DNA from: Promerops cafer
Lineage: Eukaryota; Chordata; Aves; Passeriformes; Nectariniidae
Assembly: GCA_013398275.1 (NCBI GenBank)
Contig: VZSE01014414.1
Span: 248,001 to 312,000, forward strand
Length of the DNA: 64,000 bases
Reading direction: 5' to 3'
A program made the translations under genes and the position numbers. The first letter of the stretch is position 1. Every line of letters begins with the position of its first letter. Positions 1-11,433 of this stretch are shown in pieces. The notes below the pieces were generated by a model. It ran no database searches, was not told the DNA's origin, and saw only the letters and a program-made list of their open reading frames with translations.

Positions 1-1528
1 ATGGGCAAACAGCCAAATCTTTCTCTTTAATTTATTTGTTTTTTCATACCTCAGGTCATAGGATTAGGTCAATGTTGCTTATATTTCCTGTCCTACAAAA
101 TGCAATCAAGATGAAACCAACCTCAAATCAATCCCTTTTGTGAGGAGTCTTTGAGGGACACATTTTCCATGAGAGAATCAAGGGTTACAGATGTTACAAA
201 GGAAGAAGAAAGAATATTTAAGAGAATAAAGGAGTTTTTACAGCAGCCTCAAGTTACACCATATGAAATTTAAAAAACCCCAGCGCTCCCAGCTGAAAAG
301 CCTGGGAATAAATGAAACTAAAATAAACCTCTTCAGCTTCATGCACAGAGGATTATTATTCTTTTCTCCATTGCCATACTTTCATGTTGGTGTAAATCCA
401 AATAATTCATTTGTGTTACTTCTGTTTGTGCCAAATTTGGGGAGAAGAGATTCAGACCCAAGCACTGGGTTGATGATTGACTCATCTTTTCCCACACAAA
501 GAGAAAAACAGTGAATTGAGTTTTTATGGCTAAATCTGGATTTCAAACTGCATCAATTAAATATATATATACACACATGTATATACATATATATGTGTGT
601 TTGCATGCCTATGAATGTGTACTTTCTTTTGATTTTCAGTAAAACACATTGAATCCTGGGGCTTTTTTGACAGACTCTTGAAATGCACCACTTAAGGAGG
701 ATTTATGTTTGAGGTAGATCTCAAATGTGAAATTTTGAAGATTGTTTGACAGCGTGACATGCCAAAATAAAACAGAGGATGCAAGCTCTAAAGCTGACTG
801 GATAATGGCACATCCTGCCAACCTATTATTCATGTCAGGTTTTGTATAACTGTGTATATTCTTCTTCTTTTTTTTTTTCTTTTTTAATGTAAGAATTCAA
901 GGAAAGGCTGTTTCCCAGCACATTTCTACAGAAATATGAGGATCAATTCAGACTTCAGCTATTTGGACTTATAAATCAGGCCTGAAGCCCATGAACAGCA
1001 CATAATCTTAAAAAAAAAGGAAGAAAGATGTTTCTTTGAATGAATGTTACCAATATTTGTGTGTCCACAAGCTAACTGGAATAAAATTGTGCAAATGTTT
1101 GCAGGATGGAGCTATTAATTAAATAAGAAGTCATATGGGGATAATGTATGACACACCACCTTGCTGTCAGAGTATCATTTTCTGTCTCTTTGACATCAAG
1201 TGCTTAAGAGGGGAAAAATGGTGCCTTATTATATATTCTTCCTTTGTAAAAAAGGATCCACAACAAGGCAATTATTACCCTAAAACACCAAAAGGGCATT
1301 TGCTCTGAGGTGCATTCACTGGCTGCAATGACAGGAACAGGACTGGCAGTAATGGGATTAAACTCCAGCAAGGAGGAATTAGGGCACACATTGGGGCTGT
1401 TTCATCAGAGGTGAGCAAGACAATCTGACCAGGTTTGTTGGAGATGCTCCATCACCTGAGGTTTGAAGAACCTGCACGTGTACAAAAACTTGTGGGAGAG
1501 TTCAGTGAGGAATTAAGCAAGGTCAGGC
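1..1528. other. Non-coding, no gene seen
   Basis: AT-leaning unique DNA. Open frames are at most 83 codons and none resembles a known protein. The only structured element is a TA/CA-type alternating purine-pyrimidine microsatellite at about 559-602, plus a T-run near 868-886. I see no exon, RNA gene or recognisable transposon. Confidence 0.6.
559..602. repeat. TA/CA dinucleotide-rich microsatellite
   Basis: Interrupted TATA and CACA/TGTG dinucleotide runs of about 44 bp. Alternating purine-pyrimidine sequence of this kind is an ordinary hypermutable simple repeat. Confidence 0.8.
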
Positions 1529-1800
1529 AGTGATAGGACAAGGGGGGATGGCTTCGAACTGGAAAAAGGGGAGATTTAGACTAGATATTATGAAGAAATC
1601 CTTGGTTGTGAGGGTGGTGAGGCACTGGCACAGGTTGCCCAGAGAAGCTGTGGCTTCCCCATCCCTGGAAGTGTCCAAGGCCAGGCTGGATGGGGCTTGG
1701 AGCAGCCTGGGACACTGGAAGATGTCCCTGTCCATGGCAGGGGGTGGAACTGGAGGGTCTTTAAGGTCCCTCCCAACCCAAACCACTCTGTGATTCTGTG
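1529..1800 (+). mobile_element. CR1 LINE, 5'-truncated 3' end
   Basis: About 270 bp of the 3' end of a chicken-repeat-1 (CR1) non-LTR retrotransposon. The plus strand translates into the C-terminus of the CR1 ORF2 protein (endonuclease/reverse transcriptase), with the recognisable run GRFRLDIMKK, then VVRHWHRLPREAV, then SLEVSKARLDGAW. The 3' untranslated part follows, with the usual CTTTAAGGTCCCTCCCAACC block and a short TTCTGTGA-type octamer tail at about 1780-1800. CR1 copies are normally severely 5' truncated and lack a poly(A) tail, as here. The copy is dead: it has no reverse transcriptase domain. The similar stretch at 1850-1902 may be a second, more decayed tail. Confidence 0.93.
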
Positions 1801-1849
1801 CTGGAGAGAACTGGAACAGGTAGGGTTGATCCCACTCTGAGACAGATGA

Positions 1850-1902
1850 TGGAAGAGATGATGTCTTAAGATCCCAATTTACTGTGATTCTGTGATTTCT
1901 CT
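1850..1902 (+). mobile_element. Possible second CR1 3' tail, decayed
   Basis: The sequence GATGTCTTAAGATCCC followed about 16 bp later by CTGTGATTCTGTGATT resembles the last 50 bp of a CR1 element. It lies 50 bp beyond the clear copy that ends at 1800. It could be an independent short insertion or a partial duplication of the neighbouring tail. The match is short. Confidence 0.35.
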
Positions 1903-4774
1903 GAACACCACCTCACACCACCACCATTTCTCTCACACCACCTCTGAGTTTGGATTTATATTTTTCTGTAAATATTTGTGTGCAGCACAAATAAGAGCAA
2001 TTACTGTAGATGGGAACCTCAGTGAGTTTCAGTGGGCAAGGTAAGGTTCCAACCCACATCACATTTAATGGAAATTATGCATCTGAGTTACAGACCAAAC
2101 AACAGCACAGAAAATAAAAGATGTTTGCAGACTGCCTGTACATCTGGATGTTGAATTAAGAAAAGTTTTAATTACAATTAATGTAACAAAATTTTGCTGT
2201 TAGCCTGTGAGTGGCAAATCCTGAGTTCAAAATCCTAAAACAGGTAATATTTAACTTGTCTAAAGTTAAATGGGACAAAGGAGCACTGCATGAAAAAAGC
2301 TACTGCAGTATGTAAATGACTCATTTACTTTCTGAACTTTATAAAGTTTCTCTCCTGACAATGAGGGAGAGTTTCTCCTTTTTGATCTTACTATGATGAG
2401 TGATGTTCTGTTTCAGAAAGATGGGCACTAGAGAGGAAGGGGCAGCATTAAACAGACATGGTCAGCAGCACTGAGGTCACACTGAAATTGTCATTGAAAT
2501 AGATCGACCATGAAATGTCAGAGACTTGTTCATTGGAGTCAAACTCATTCTTGCTGAACATGTCTGGAGAGCCAGAGTTCCAACCCTGGAAGTCAAAGCA
2601 AAAAGTAGGAACCCCAGCAGTCCTCTTAGGACAGGACTCTGAGAAATACTTTGAAGCTGATGATGGATTTTTGTGTATATGACAGGGATAAATTTCAAAC
2701 AAGGCTGAGTGTCAACCCCTGAAAATGAGGCTTTCTTAAAAGTCTTTGCTGAGGACCCAAAAATGAAGCTTCCCTAAACACTGGCAGCTTATCAGATCTT
2801 GGGAGATGTGCTGGAGGAGAATCCTTGTGGAGATAAACTCTGCAGGGACTGAGGAACTGGGAATGAAGGGCTGAGACTCTTCACAGCTTTTCAAACTTTT
2901 GAGATCTCTCCTGGCCTTGATTTCTTGTCTGACAGGGCTGGCAGGCAGCTCAAACATTATTCCAGCAGCAGTCTCATGCACACGTGTATTGAACACAGCA
3001 GCAGAAGTCAGGTCATGAATCTCATTTCACGAGACAGTAACGAGCCAATCAATACACCAAGCGAGTTTTACACGTTTTTCCCAACAATGAGAGCCTTTAT
3101 CCTGCAATCAATATTCCGGGATGAACAGGGAGATGTAGCCACATCACAGCTACTGAAAACCACCAGGTATGAGCAAGACACCTCAGTGGTTCTAAAGAAA
3201 GGAAACGAAGAGACTTGCATTTGGAAAGCTCTGGTTTGGCAAGCTCCCATGAACTGGAAAACATGGAAACACGAGCAGTCGATCAGCAGCAGCTAATGCA
3301 GGGTGACAGGACGGTGCACAGCAATCCTCAAGTGTGAAAACATCCTGGTCCCACAGTGAGAAATAACTGAAACTCAGAGCCTGGAGAAAGCAGGGCCCTG
3401 GCACAGCCATCGGGAGTGATTAGTGAACATTTAATGGTGTAAGGAGTAAACTAAAGTAATGTAAAGGAGTAATGCAGTGCCTGGAAGATGAGCCTGGATA
3501 TAAGCACTAAATGAACTGCATTTTAGGGAGAGAGGAGAGCGACTGCTTCATTTTGGATCACCTAGATAAGCATGCCATGGAAGGAAAACATTTCTGACAG
3601 CAGCTGGCTGTGAAACACTTCACTCTTTTAACATTTTTCAGCTCACTCAGGCAGAGGAAGTTAACAACAAAACTGTGCAGCAGGGATGGAAAGAGTACTG
3701 TACTCTACATCAAGACATGTGAGAGGGATCCTTTAAGCCAATTCTTAACAAAATTATTATTATTATCAAAAGAAGCTGAAAACACGGAAGACTTTATGAC
3801 TGATCTAAGATTGAAGATAAATTCTTGCTTTGTGGGAGGCTAGATCCCTTTATAGGAGCTCAGAGTGTGGTGGTAATCAGGAACTGAAACATCAGAAAGA
3901 GAAAAGTATTGGCAGATTGAGAATTAAGCCTTGACAGTGTGGTTAGGACACATTAAGGAAAAATTGGGAGACACAGCCAGAACTGTGGCACTGAACTTGG
4001 CATCATGAATCCCCATGACCAGCTGAGGTCATTTCAAGTTCTGCTTTCTGTTGGTACTGACTATAGGTACTCTTGTCATTCTTCTGTTGGTATTATGGAC
4101 ATATGGGCCTGGGAAAGGAATATGTGCAGAACTGTGTTTTGAAGAGGTGAAGAAGGGCTTTTACCTCCCAGCTGCTCCTCCAGCAGCAAAGAAAAGGAGT
4201 TCAAGTTGAGTTAAGAAGTGGACAGAACGAGGGCACTCATAAATTTCTGGGCTCAGTAAATAAAACTAATAAAATAAAAATACAGGTGGGGAGTGAGAGA
4301 TGATTTCATAGAAGGAAGGTGTTGAGGGGAGTTCTTTGGAAATCAACAAAGCCACCCAGAGAAGGTCTCTTCAAGTCAGGTTGAAATGTTTTGTTCCTTG
4401 CCAGGTTCAGTGGTTTCTTTTATTTCCCCTGTATTAAACCCCTGTCTGGGTTCAGTTAATTCTGCTTCTCAGAGCTCACAGGCTGCTGTTTGCTCTGAGA
4501 GTCCCAACATTTCATTTTTAGAGAAGCAAAAATACAAAACCTTAACACTTTTATTCCTCTTTTTATAGAGGTGAGTTTCTTTGTTGAATTCTGCCCAGGT
4601 TGCTGCGCACTTTCGTCCACCCCAATTTTTCCTCTTGTTATCTTCCTCACACGCTCCCACTCATCAGCCAGAGCCCATTTCCATGTCTTTTGCTAACCCA
4701 CCCCACCAGTCTCGGTCACCACTTCTTGTCCCACTCATCATGAATCTGAACTGCTGCACCTGGCTTGGAGGCTG
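1903..4774. other. Non-coding, no gene seen
   Basis: About 2.9 kb of unique sequence. Open frames reach 123 codons (2925-3296, plus) but have no recognisable domain and no coding-like composition. No transposon or RNA gene is evident. Confidence 0.55.
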
Positions 4775-4942
4775 CAAAGGTCTGGAGCGACCTGGTCCAG
4801 GGACCAAGAGTCAGTGCCTCTCCTGAGATGATGATCTCCCATTCTTTACTCCTCAAGACTCCCTTGGGAGTATAATTCCCAGAGCCAAGTGAAATATCTT
4901 GTGGGTCCCTTCAAAATCATGATATTCTGTGACTATGTGATC
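4775..4942 (+). mobile_element. Decayed CR1 3' end
   Basis: Weak but collinear similarity to the CR1 3' end. A block like the GGAGCAACCTGGTCCAG segment lies at about 4787-4802, and GTGGGTCCCTTCAAAAT followed by ATTCTGTGACTATGTGAT (the CR1 tail octamer) at about 4900-4942. The middle is heavily diverged. This looks like an old insertion compared with the clean copies elsewhere in the window. Confidence 0.5.
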
Positions 4943-6314
4943 TGATATTTTTGTGCAGGGACTGTGCAAGAGCTGGTGGCGCAATGTGACCATGGCAAAT
5001 TTGGGCATGAAGTCTCTGAGCCACAGACTTTTCCACAGGGTTCAAATCCTCTGACCAGGCCTCCACGAGGGTGGCTCTTCTTTAACTTCCTCATAAACAA
5101 GTACCATAATATTCGACTTTCCTTCTAGGAAAAGCAGAAGATCGTGAATCACAAAGGGCCTTTGTTATGAGAGCAGCTCTGCTTTCACTCTGCCTCCTCA
5201 GAGCAGCCCTTTGATGCCTATTTCCTGTGGCAAGTAAAAACAAAAGAAAAGAAGTATGGGAACACATTTTTACTGTTTTTCTTTGACCCTGTTTATGATG
5301 ATTCAGTAGCAGCTATCAGATCCCAACGGCCTCTCGTGCACTGCATTACTCTTCCCTGGGGTGAAGGCATCAGGGGGAAGATGGAAACCAGCAGATGGAT
5401 CCATACTGTGGATTCACTGGGGCTTGGGACTTCTTCACCTGGGAAAACTACAGAGTCCCATGGATCAAGGCCCCAAAACTTAGCTGGGACTGATTGGGAT
5501 GGGAGACCACAAACTAACTGCCCCGAAGGTTTCTTCTTGAGTTTATTTTCCTCTTGCTCAGGTATCTCAGAGGATGAATGATTCAGGTGACTTGAGGGAA
5601 GAGTGAGAAACTCTCCAGCCTCTGCCTGCCCACGGAGCCCAGAGGAAGGAGATATTGTCTCTGTGGTTAGAAAACCAGACATGTGTCAAACATTTGCCTT
5701 CGAGTCTTCAGAAGAAAAAATTGTCACATGAGCTGCACCGTAGCTTGCGGTGGAACTTTATCTGCTTGGCCCACCAAGGGCTGGTTTGAGGTGGAAAAAT
5801 GTAACACCCCAACGCAGCTGTTTGCCTCCTGAAGAAGGATACTTGCAAACTTTCCCACCTGTGGGGGTTTCAGGTGTCTCTCCTCCCTGATGTGCAACCC
5901 ACAGCGCTGGAGGAGTAGGACAGAGAGCAGGAGGAAAGCAGCTCCCCGAAAACCAGACTTTCTGACTGTGCTTTTAAGAAAAAGAAGTGTTTGGACTTTT
6001 TTTTTCTTTCTTTCTTTTTTTTTTTTTTTTTAATGTGTGAAACCGAAGCAGGGTGAGATAAATAAGCATGGTCTGGCACGCAATCAATTTACATTACACA
6101 GGCATGAGCTGTCTGTAATTATTTCAGCACACGGGCTAGAGGAACGTCCTTGCCACCTTGGTCCCTAACTGCCAGCTCTGCGCAGAGCTGTTCACCCTCC
6201 CAAAGAGATGTTCCCCGTGCTGTCCTGTGAGGGGTTGGTCTGACTTTGTGTGCTTGGTTTAAACACCAGACAGGCAGTGCCAATGGGCACACAAGGTGTC
6301 CTGACCTATTTATC
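4943..6314. other. Non-coding, with T-rich tract
   Basis: Unique sequence. A homopyrimidine (T with TTTC) tract lies at about 5997-6031. The sequence GTTCAAATCC near 5039 resembles a tRNA B-box, but no cloverleaf could be built around it. A minus-strand frame of 129 codons (5293-5682) has no recognisable features. Confidence 0.55.
5997..6031. repeat. T-rich / (TTTC)n homopyrimidine tract
   Basis: About 35 bp of T with interspersed C on the plus strand. It is a simple low-complexity tract. Confidence 0.8.
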
Positions 6315-6872
6315 TCACTGCTACAGGTACAGGACTGTATGTTCAGTTCAGCTCTGGGCCCCTCACTACAAGAAAGGCACTGAGGTGCTGGAGCAAGTCC
6401 AGAGAAGGGAATGGAGCTGGGAAGGGTCTGGAGCCCCATGAAGAGCTGAGGGAGCTGGGAAGGATCTGGAGCCCCATGAAGAGCTGAGGGAGCTGGAAAG
6501 GGGCTCAGCCTGGAGAAAAGGAGGCTCAGGGGGCACCTTCTGGCTCTGCACAACTCCCTGACAGGAGGGGACAGCCGGGGGGGTCGGGCTCTGCTCCCAG
6601 GGAACAGGGACAGGACAAGAGGAAATGGCATCAAGTTACACCAGGAGAGGTTTAGATTGGATATCAGGAAAACTTATTAAAACAAAAAGGTTGTCAAGCA
6701 CTGGAACAGTCTGCCCAGGGAAGTGATGGAATTGCCATTCCTGGAAGTGTTCAAAGGACATGTGACACTTGGCACCATGCTTTACTGGTGGCCTTGGCAG
6801 TGCTGAATTAATGGTTGGACTTGATGACCTAAGAGGACTTTTCCAGCCTTAATAATTCCTTGCTTTTATGTT
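6315..6872 (+). mobile_element. CR1 LINE, ~560 bp 3' portion
   Basis: The second-longest CR1 copy by retained element sequence. The plus strand begins within ORF2, downstream of the reverse-transcriptase core: the translated run VQLWAPHYKKGTEVLEQVQRR (6340-6405) matches the conserved CR1 and related LINE segment after the catalytic region. It continues through the CTGACAGGAGGGGACAGCC block to the 3' end GGACTTGATGACCTAAGAGG near 6812-6835. Frame is lost soon after 6405, and a 38-bp tandem duplication (6421-6496) interrupts it. The tail is of the CR1 type ending in TTTTCCAGCCTTAATAATTCC, and its octamers are eroded. Confidence 0.92.
6421..6496 (+). repeat. 38-bp tandem duplication inside CR1
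   Basis: Two adjacent 38-bp units (6421-6458 and 6459-6496) differ at a single base (GGGTCTGG versus GGATCTGG). The unit is normal CR1 sequence, so the duplication arose in this copy or in its source element. High identity means it is recent relative to the divergence of the surrounding CR1. Confidence 0.9.
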
Positions 6873-9800
6873 GTCTTGCCTTTCTAGGATCTCTTTTACA
6901 TTATTTCCTGTAATTGGCTCTCTTATTGGGCCTCTGCATGATCCAGGACCCAGAAGAGAGGACAATACCTATAATCCAAGTTTTCTTTTGACAGCAAACG
7001 GTGGTAACTGGTTGAGATCATGACTATGCAGCAAGGCTTGCTCCTAAATATGTTAATGAAAATAAAATCAGCGCTCCTAAAAAAAAACCAAAACAACAGC
7101 CTAAAATTTCCTCCTGACTTACTGTTGGGTGCGTGGAACAAAAGCATTTGAAGTAGGCATGGATTGTCGTGTTCTGCCTCAGCAGACGGTTCCTTTACAG
7201 GAAGCCACCACAATTTTTTGTTCTGCAGCTGAACAGATGATGAAAACCCTGAGTGCTGCTGCCTCACCCATCCACACCAGTGAGAAAAGTTAAAGGAACC
7301 ATTTGTCTTCAGCCCTTTTGAGGGCCTGAAGATCCAGCGGGGACCATTTGTAAGTTCCTGTTGCATTTCCCCGTTCCTGATACGGTGTGCTTGGACAACA
7401 TGGAGCCAAAGGCAGATGCACCTGAGTTATGAGTTCTTGTCGTGCTGGGCGTTGTCACTGGCAGTGCAGGACACCAAAACAGCAAATCCATTCTGTCCTT
7501 TTGTGCAGGAACATCAGGTTCTTAGTGGCTGGGCAGTTATCGACCCTGTGAGCCACTGTCACTTTGCAAGTTCCTGTATTTTCCTTAGGAGTAAATGATA
7601 CCAGACATCCAAACCATCTGGTTTAGCTTTGTATCATTTTTTTACCAAGCTGTGATGGTCACAATGTCGTGGTGCTGAGCAGTGATGGCTGGAGGGTATT
7701 AGTTCTGTTCCTTTGATTTTTCTTCTACCAGGGAACTAATCCAAATTGTTCTTTGGCAACAGCTGCTTGAATAGAAAACGTTATATAAAATCGAATGGCC
7801 ACAACAGCTCAGAACATAGGAACAATTTCTCCCTGCAGGTCAATAACTTGAGTTTACAGGTCAGGACAGCATAAATCCTGTGATGGATTTGTCACCTTAG
7901 TAACAAATAGGGCCCAAACACAGATAAAGGAATATTATACAACTTTTAAGTGACTGGTATTGTGGTTGGAGCGTAGTAGGTTAATAATTGCCAAGATGGT
8001 ATAAGTGAAATGAGCATTTCTCAAACATATGAAGCTCTTCAAGAACATCCATGGTAGAAGATAATGTAGGAATTGAGTGTGTTTTGTTTACAGATGTTCC
8101 AAGTGTGGCTCCATCAGAGAGCTGATAGTCACAGCTGAAAGAGATAGACACTGAAGCCAGTGGAAACTTAAACATCCTGTAAAAGCACACTGGGATAGCT
8201 TAGAGAGGAGAAAGAGGAATTTCTTCTTCCTACAAATGAAATTTTATAGGAAAACTACTAATTGTTAAATGTTAATCTTATGATTACAGAGCTGTCTGAA
8301 GAACCCATGCTGATTCACATGTGTAAGTTAAATGCGGGTGTTGGATCTGTTGATCAGATAAATTATAAGCAAATATATGATCAAATATGGGATTGTCTTT
8401 TCCATCTGGTCAGCAGTTAAAAGAGAGTAATATGTGCAACAGAAACACAAAATCTGATCAAGTCACTGTCAAGCTGAGGAGAGACACTTGGACGTTTGTG
8501 GAAATAAATTAACATATGTTATGTGTGAAGGGTACAGCCATTCTTTAAAAGACCCGTGACAAAAACCTAATCAAATGACAGCTCTAATGACTCGAGCCCG
8601 AAGGGAGCTGTTACAATAATTACACAACATGCAGAGGGTTGTAATAGCAGGGCCTCACCCGCTGGAAGATGAAAGGATCGTGGCAAATGGAAGCATTTGT
8701 ATTCCCAGAGATGCCAGGAAGGCACAAAGAGAAGAGCAGAGGAAAGGTGCATCAGGAATCAATTTGCCTAAAGCAGTTTTGGCCCCAGGGGCTGCGTACT
8801 TGGGCTGATGTTGGAGTGGGATGTGGATTGACCAGTGCAGGGTGTGAGCAGAGAAAGCAGATCCAGCCTCCGACCAAAAATACACGAGGAGGTGATGAAG
8901 TCTGCAGGGGGTGGCTGGTGGTGTGAGCCACATCTCTGGCTGTCAGGGTCCAAGATTCCCACTCTTAGAACATGATTCAGTGAATCACCTCCTTTTACCC
9001 TCACACAGGTCACCTCTGTCCTGCCCAAGCTGGTACTTGCAATGTCCCTGGGTGATGTCTCCAAAGAAGAGGAGGCTTGAAGTGCACACCAGTGTGGAGC
9101 TCAACTGAGCACTAGTAGAGTTTTTCTCCTTACATAACATTTATTTTTTAAGACTATCTTGCTTTTACTCCATCGTTTTCTCCATCTATTCAACTCTGTT
9201 GCAGTCCCTCACTGTTGCAGCAAAATAAAAAAAATAGGTGTTTATCAAGACAATGTGGGTAAATTCCTTGATGCACAGTCACATTTTCTTTTACAAGTGA
9301 AAGCAAAAGTAGATAACATGAATTAGAGAAGCCTGCACTTCAGGCAAGGCCTGTGATATGTTTAAAGGTGTTGTGCCCCTTTTATTGCCATATATTTAAT
9401 TTCAGTGCAAACAAACCTATGGAATGTTAGTGATCATCCTATAAAATGAGAACTTGATAGGGAAAGCTGTGCCACAGATCTGATGTGCTGCCTTTCACAG
9501 GTCAAAAAATTGTACCATCAAAATCTGAAGTCGCCTCCTCTTCAGAGTGAGAAAAAGAGAACATGTTCTCCCCTAGGTGTCCCTAATTTTCTCAAAAACA
9601 TGCCAACTTTATTTTCCTTTAAAGGAATACTAATAATGGGTGTGGCTTGCTTTCACTTAAAAGACTGATTTTCCTGAGGACCAAGAGGAACACTTTTTTC
9701 CAAAGCTTTTTGTCCTTTAGGTTACCATCTTCATGTCAATCTGGATGGATGAACCTTCCTAACAGCTGGGGCTCCCAGAGTTATTCCTAGATTTCTGAGA

Positions 9801-10707
9801 AAAAATTAAATAGCTGTTGGGGAGCCAATGGCTAGTGGAAATAAGTCTGAGGTGGGGACTTGTAGTTTCAGCAAACTGGAAAAGGACAATTTCATACATG
9901 AATGTCAGTGATGCTGGAACCAGAAGCACATGTGATTGTTTAAGTTGTACTTTTATCTTGTTTTCCACCACAGCAAATTTGTGGTAGTTTATCCCAATTC
10001 TCTGAGTAATGCATCCAGTTTTCCCTCAGTAGCTCACAATGTACTGCACTCCTAACTAGTCCTGGCTCAGAACTAGACCAGAGTATAAATGGCACTGGAT
10101 AAGAGCCAGTGGCTCCAGGCTGTCTCAGGGAGGGATTGATGTCACCTCCTGCTTGGATTTGTTTTGGATTGTATATCCTACCATAAAAAAAAAAGCTGAA
10201 AATACCACTAAAATCCCTGTGTTCATTTTATCCCTGTGATTTCCTTTAATATTTCTTTCTCTGAGCACTATTAATTCTGTTATTCCCCAGCTGTTGCCTG
10301 ACGATCAAGAAACAAATGTTTATTTTCTTCTGGCCACGGCCCGCAGGTATTAAGGGATAGTTCCACTAATGCTCTACACCAAGACTTCACTGCCACTTGA
10401 CATATGGAGTAATTTACCCCTGTTGGCAAAAGGAACCAAAATCAGCACGTTCCTTTTACAGCCTAATCCTGTACGTCGTGTTGATGTGTAAACAGTGACA
10501 CACGAGATTTTCACTGCCTGACATAAAACACAGCACTGAGGGAATGTGTCTGTGCATTGGAGGGAAGTTGGGTGGGTTTTTTTTTTTTGTTTCAGGGAAG
10601 ACTGTTTCCCTCACACAGAAATCTTGGTGAAATAAGATCAAACCACCTGGAAAAGCAAATGGATGTAACACAGAGAGCAAAAGGAGATGATGCATCTCTT
10701 TTTGGAA
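6873..10707. other. Non-coding, no gene seen
   Basis: 3.8 kb of unique sequence. Open frames stay below about 150 codons and none resembles a known protein. A CpG-retaining, homeodomain-site-rich block lies at 8550-8720 and is described separately. Nothing else is structured beyond short A-runs near 7078 and 10,187. Confidence 0.55.
8550..8720. promoter_or_regulatory. Candidate conserved enhancer-like block
   Basis: The block contains TGACAG (a TALE/Meis-type core), TAATGA, ACAATAATTACA and several CpGs (in GACCCGTG, GACTCGAGCCCGAAG, CACCCGCT, ATCGTGG) in a CpG-poor neighbourhood. Retained CpGs plus clustered homeodomain cores suggest a vertebrate conserved non-coding element. This is inference from composition only. 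Confidence 0.22.
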
Positions 10708-11433
10708 CCCTGTTGTCTTAGGTTTGCAAAGGCAAGGTGTGGCTGGGGGTGTGCATTCCATTGCCACCTGTCAGAGCTGGGGCAGTTCTCTCCTGTTCAT
10801 GGCCACCTGATCAAACCAGCTGGGGCACTTTTCTTTATCTCTCCCACAGCCAATCCTCCCTCAGGGAAATCCCTTCTGTCCATGGCCATGGAGCCTCCCT
10901 GCAGGGCTGAGAAAATTCCAGCATCCCATGGGAGAGGCCCCGCCCAGGGGAGGAGCCAAGCATTCCTACCTGGATAGAATCTGACCCTGGCGCAGCCCAG
11001 CAGCCTTTTCCCCCTGCATTCCCAGAGGAGCAGCTTTCTCCTGCACTGCATTCCCAGAGCAGCCCAGGCCCAGCTCCAGCACCCCTGGAGCTGCAGAGGA
11101 AACTCCCCCCTTGGGCAGGACCCTGCTCCAGCAGAGCCACATCTGCCCCTGCAGGAGGATTGCAGCCCCCGTGGGATGGGGCTGTGCCAGCCCCCTGCCC
11201 AGCAGGGTGTCAGGGGGGTTCTGGCTCTGCCAGGGGTTTCTGTTGGTGCCACTGCATTTGCATTGTTAATTGTCCCAGCAAAGAGCTGTTATTGCTATTG
11301 CCACAGCTGTGCCTGAGAGCCCCTTCATTCCACAGGGATAACAACTGGGAGGGAGGGGTTCACATTTTCCATTCCAAGGGAGGCTCCTGCCCTCCTTAGC
11401 ACACACCTGCCTTTGCAAACTGAGACACCCTGT
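10708..11433. repeat. 6-bp target-site duplication CCCTGT flanking the LTR
   Basis: CCCTGT occurs at 10,708-10,713, immediately before the LTR's first TG, and again at 11,428-11,433, immediately after its last CA. A perfect 6-bp duplication is the footprint of retroviral integrase, and 6 bp is usual for class II (beta/alpha-type) elements. It fixes both ends of the insertion. Confidence 0.88.
10714..11427. mobile_element. Solo LTR of a songbird endogenous retrovirus
   Basis: A 714-bp element runs from TGTCTTAGGTTTGC to GCAAACTGAGACA. The ends form an imperfect inverted repeat with the TG...CA boundaries of a retroviral LTR, flanked by a perfect 6-bp duplication (CCCTGT). No internal retroviral sequence is present, so this is a solo LTR left by recombination between the two LTRs of a provirus. 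It is GC-rich, with a GGGCGGGG GC-box on the minus strand near 10,937-10,946 and a minus-strand GATAAAG near 10,830. Transcriptional polarity is not certain. I recall the ends as those of a common passerine LTR family but cannot assign a family name. The open frames on both strands (to 151 codons) are incidental. Confidence 0.9.

Noticed and set aside
4975..5060. Possible tRNA gene (TGGCGCAATG A-box-like, GTTCAAATCC B-box-like)
   Set aside because: The acceptor, D and anticodon stems do not pair. Only the B-box matches well, which is common by chance.
6119..6634. 171-codon minus-strand frame
   Set aside because: Much of it is antisense to the CR1 copy at 6315-6872, and proline/serine/leucine richness comes from the GC-rich repeat.
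10797..11252. 151-codon minus-strand frame rich in Gly/Trp/Arg
   Set aside because: Lies wholly inside the solo LTR. LTRs of this GC content produce long incidental frames.
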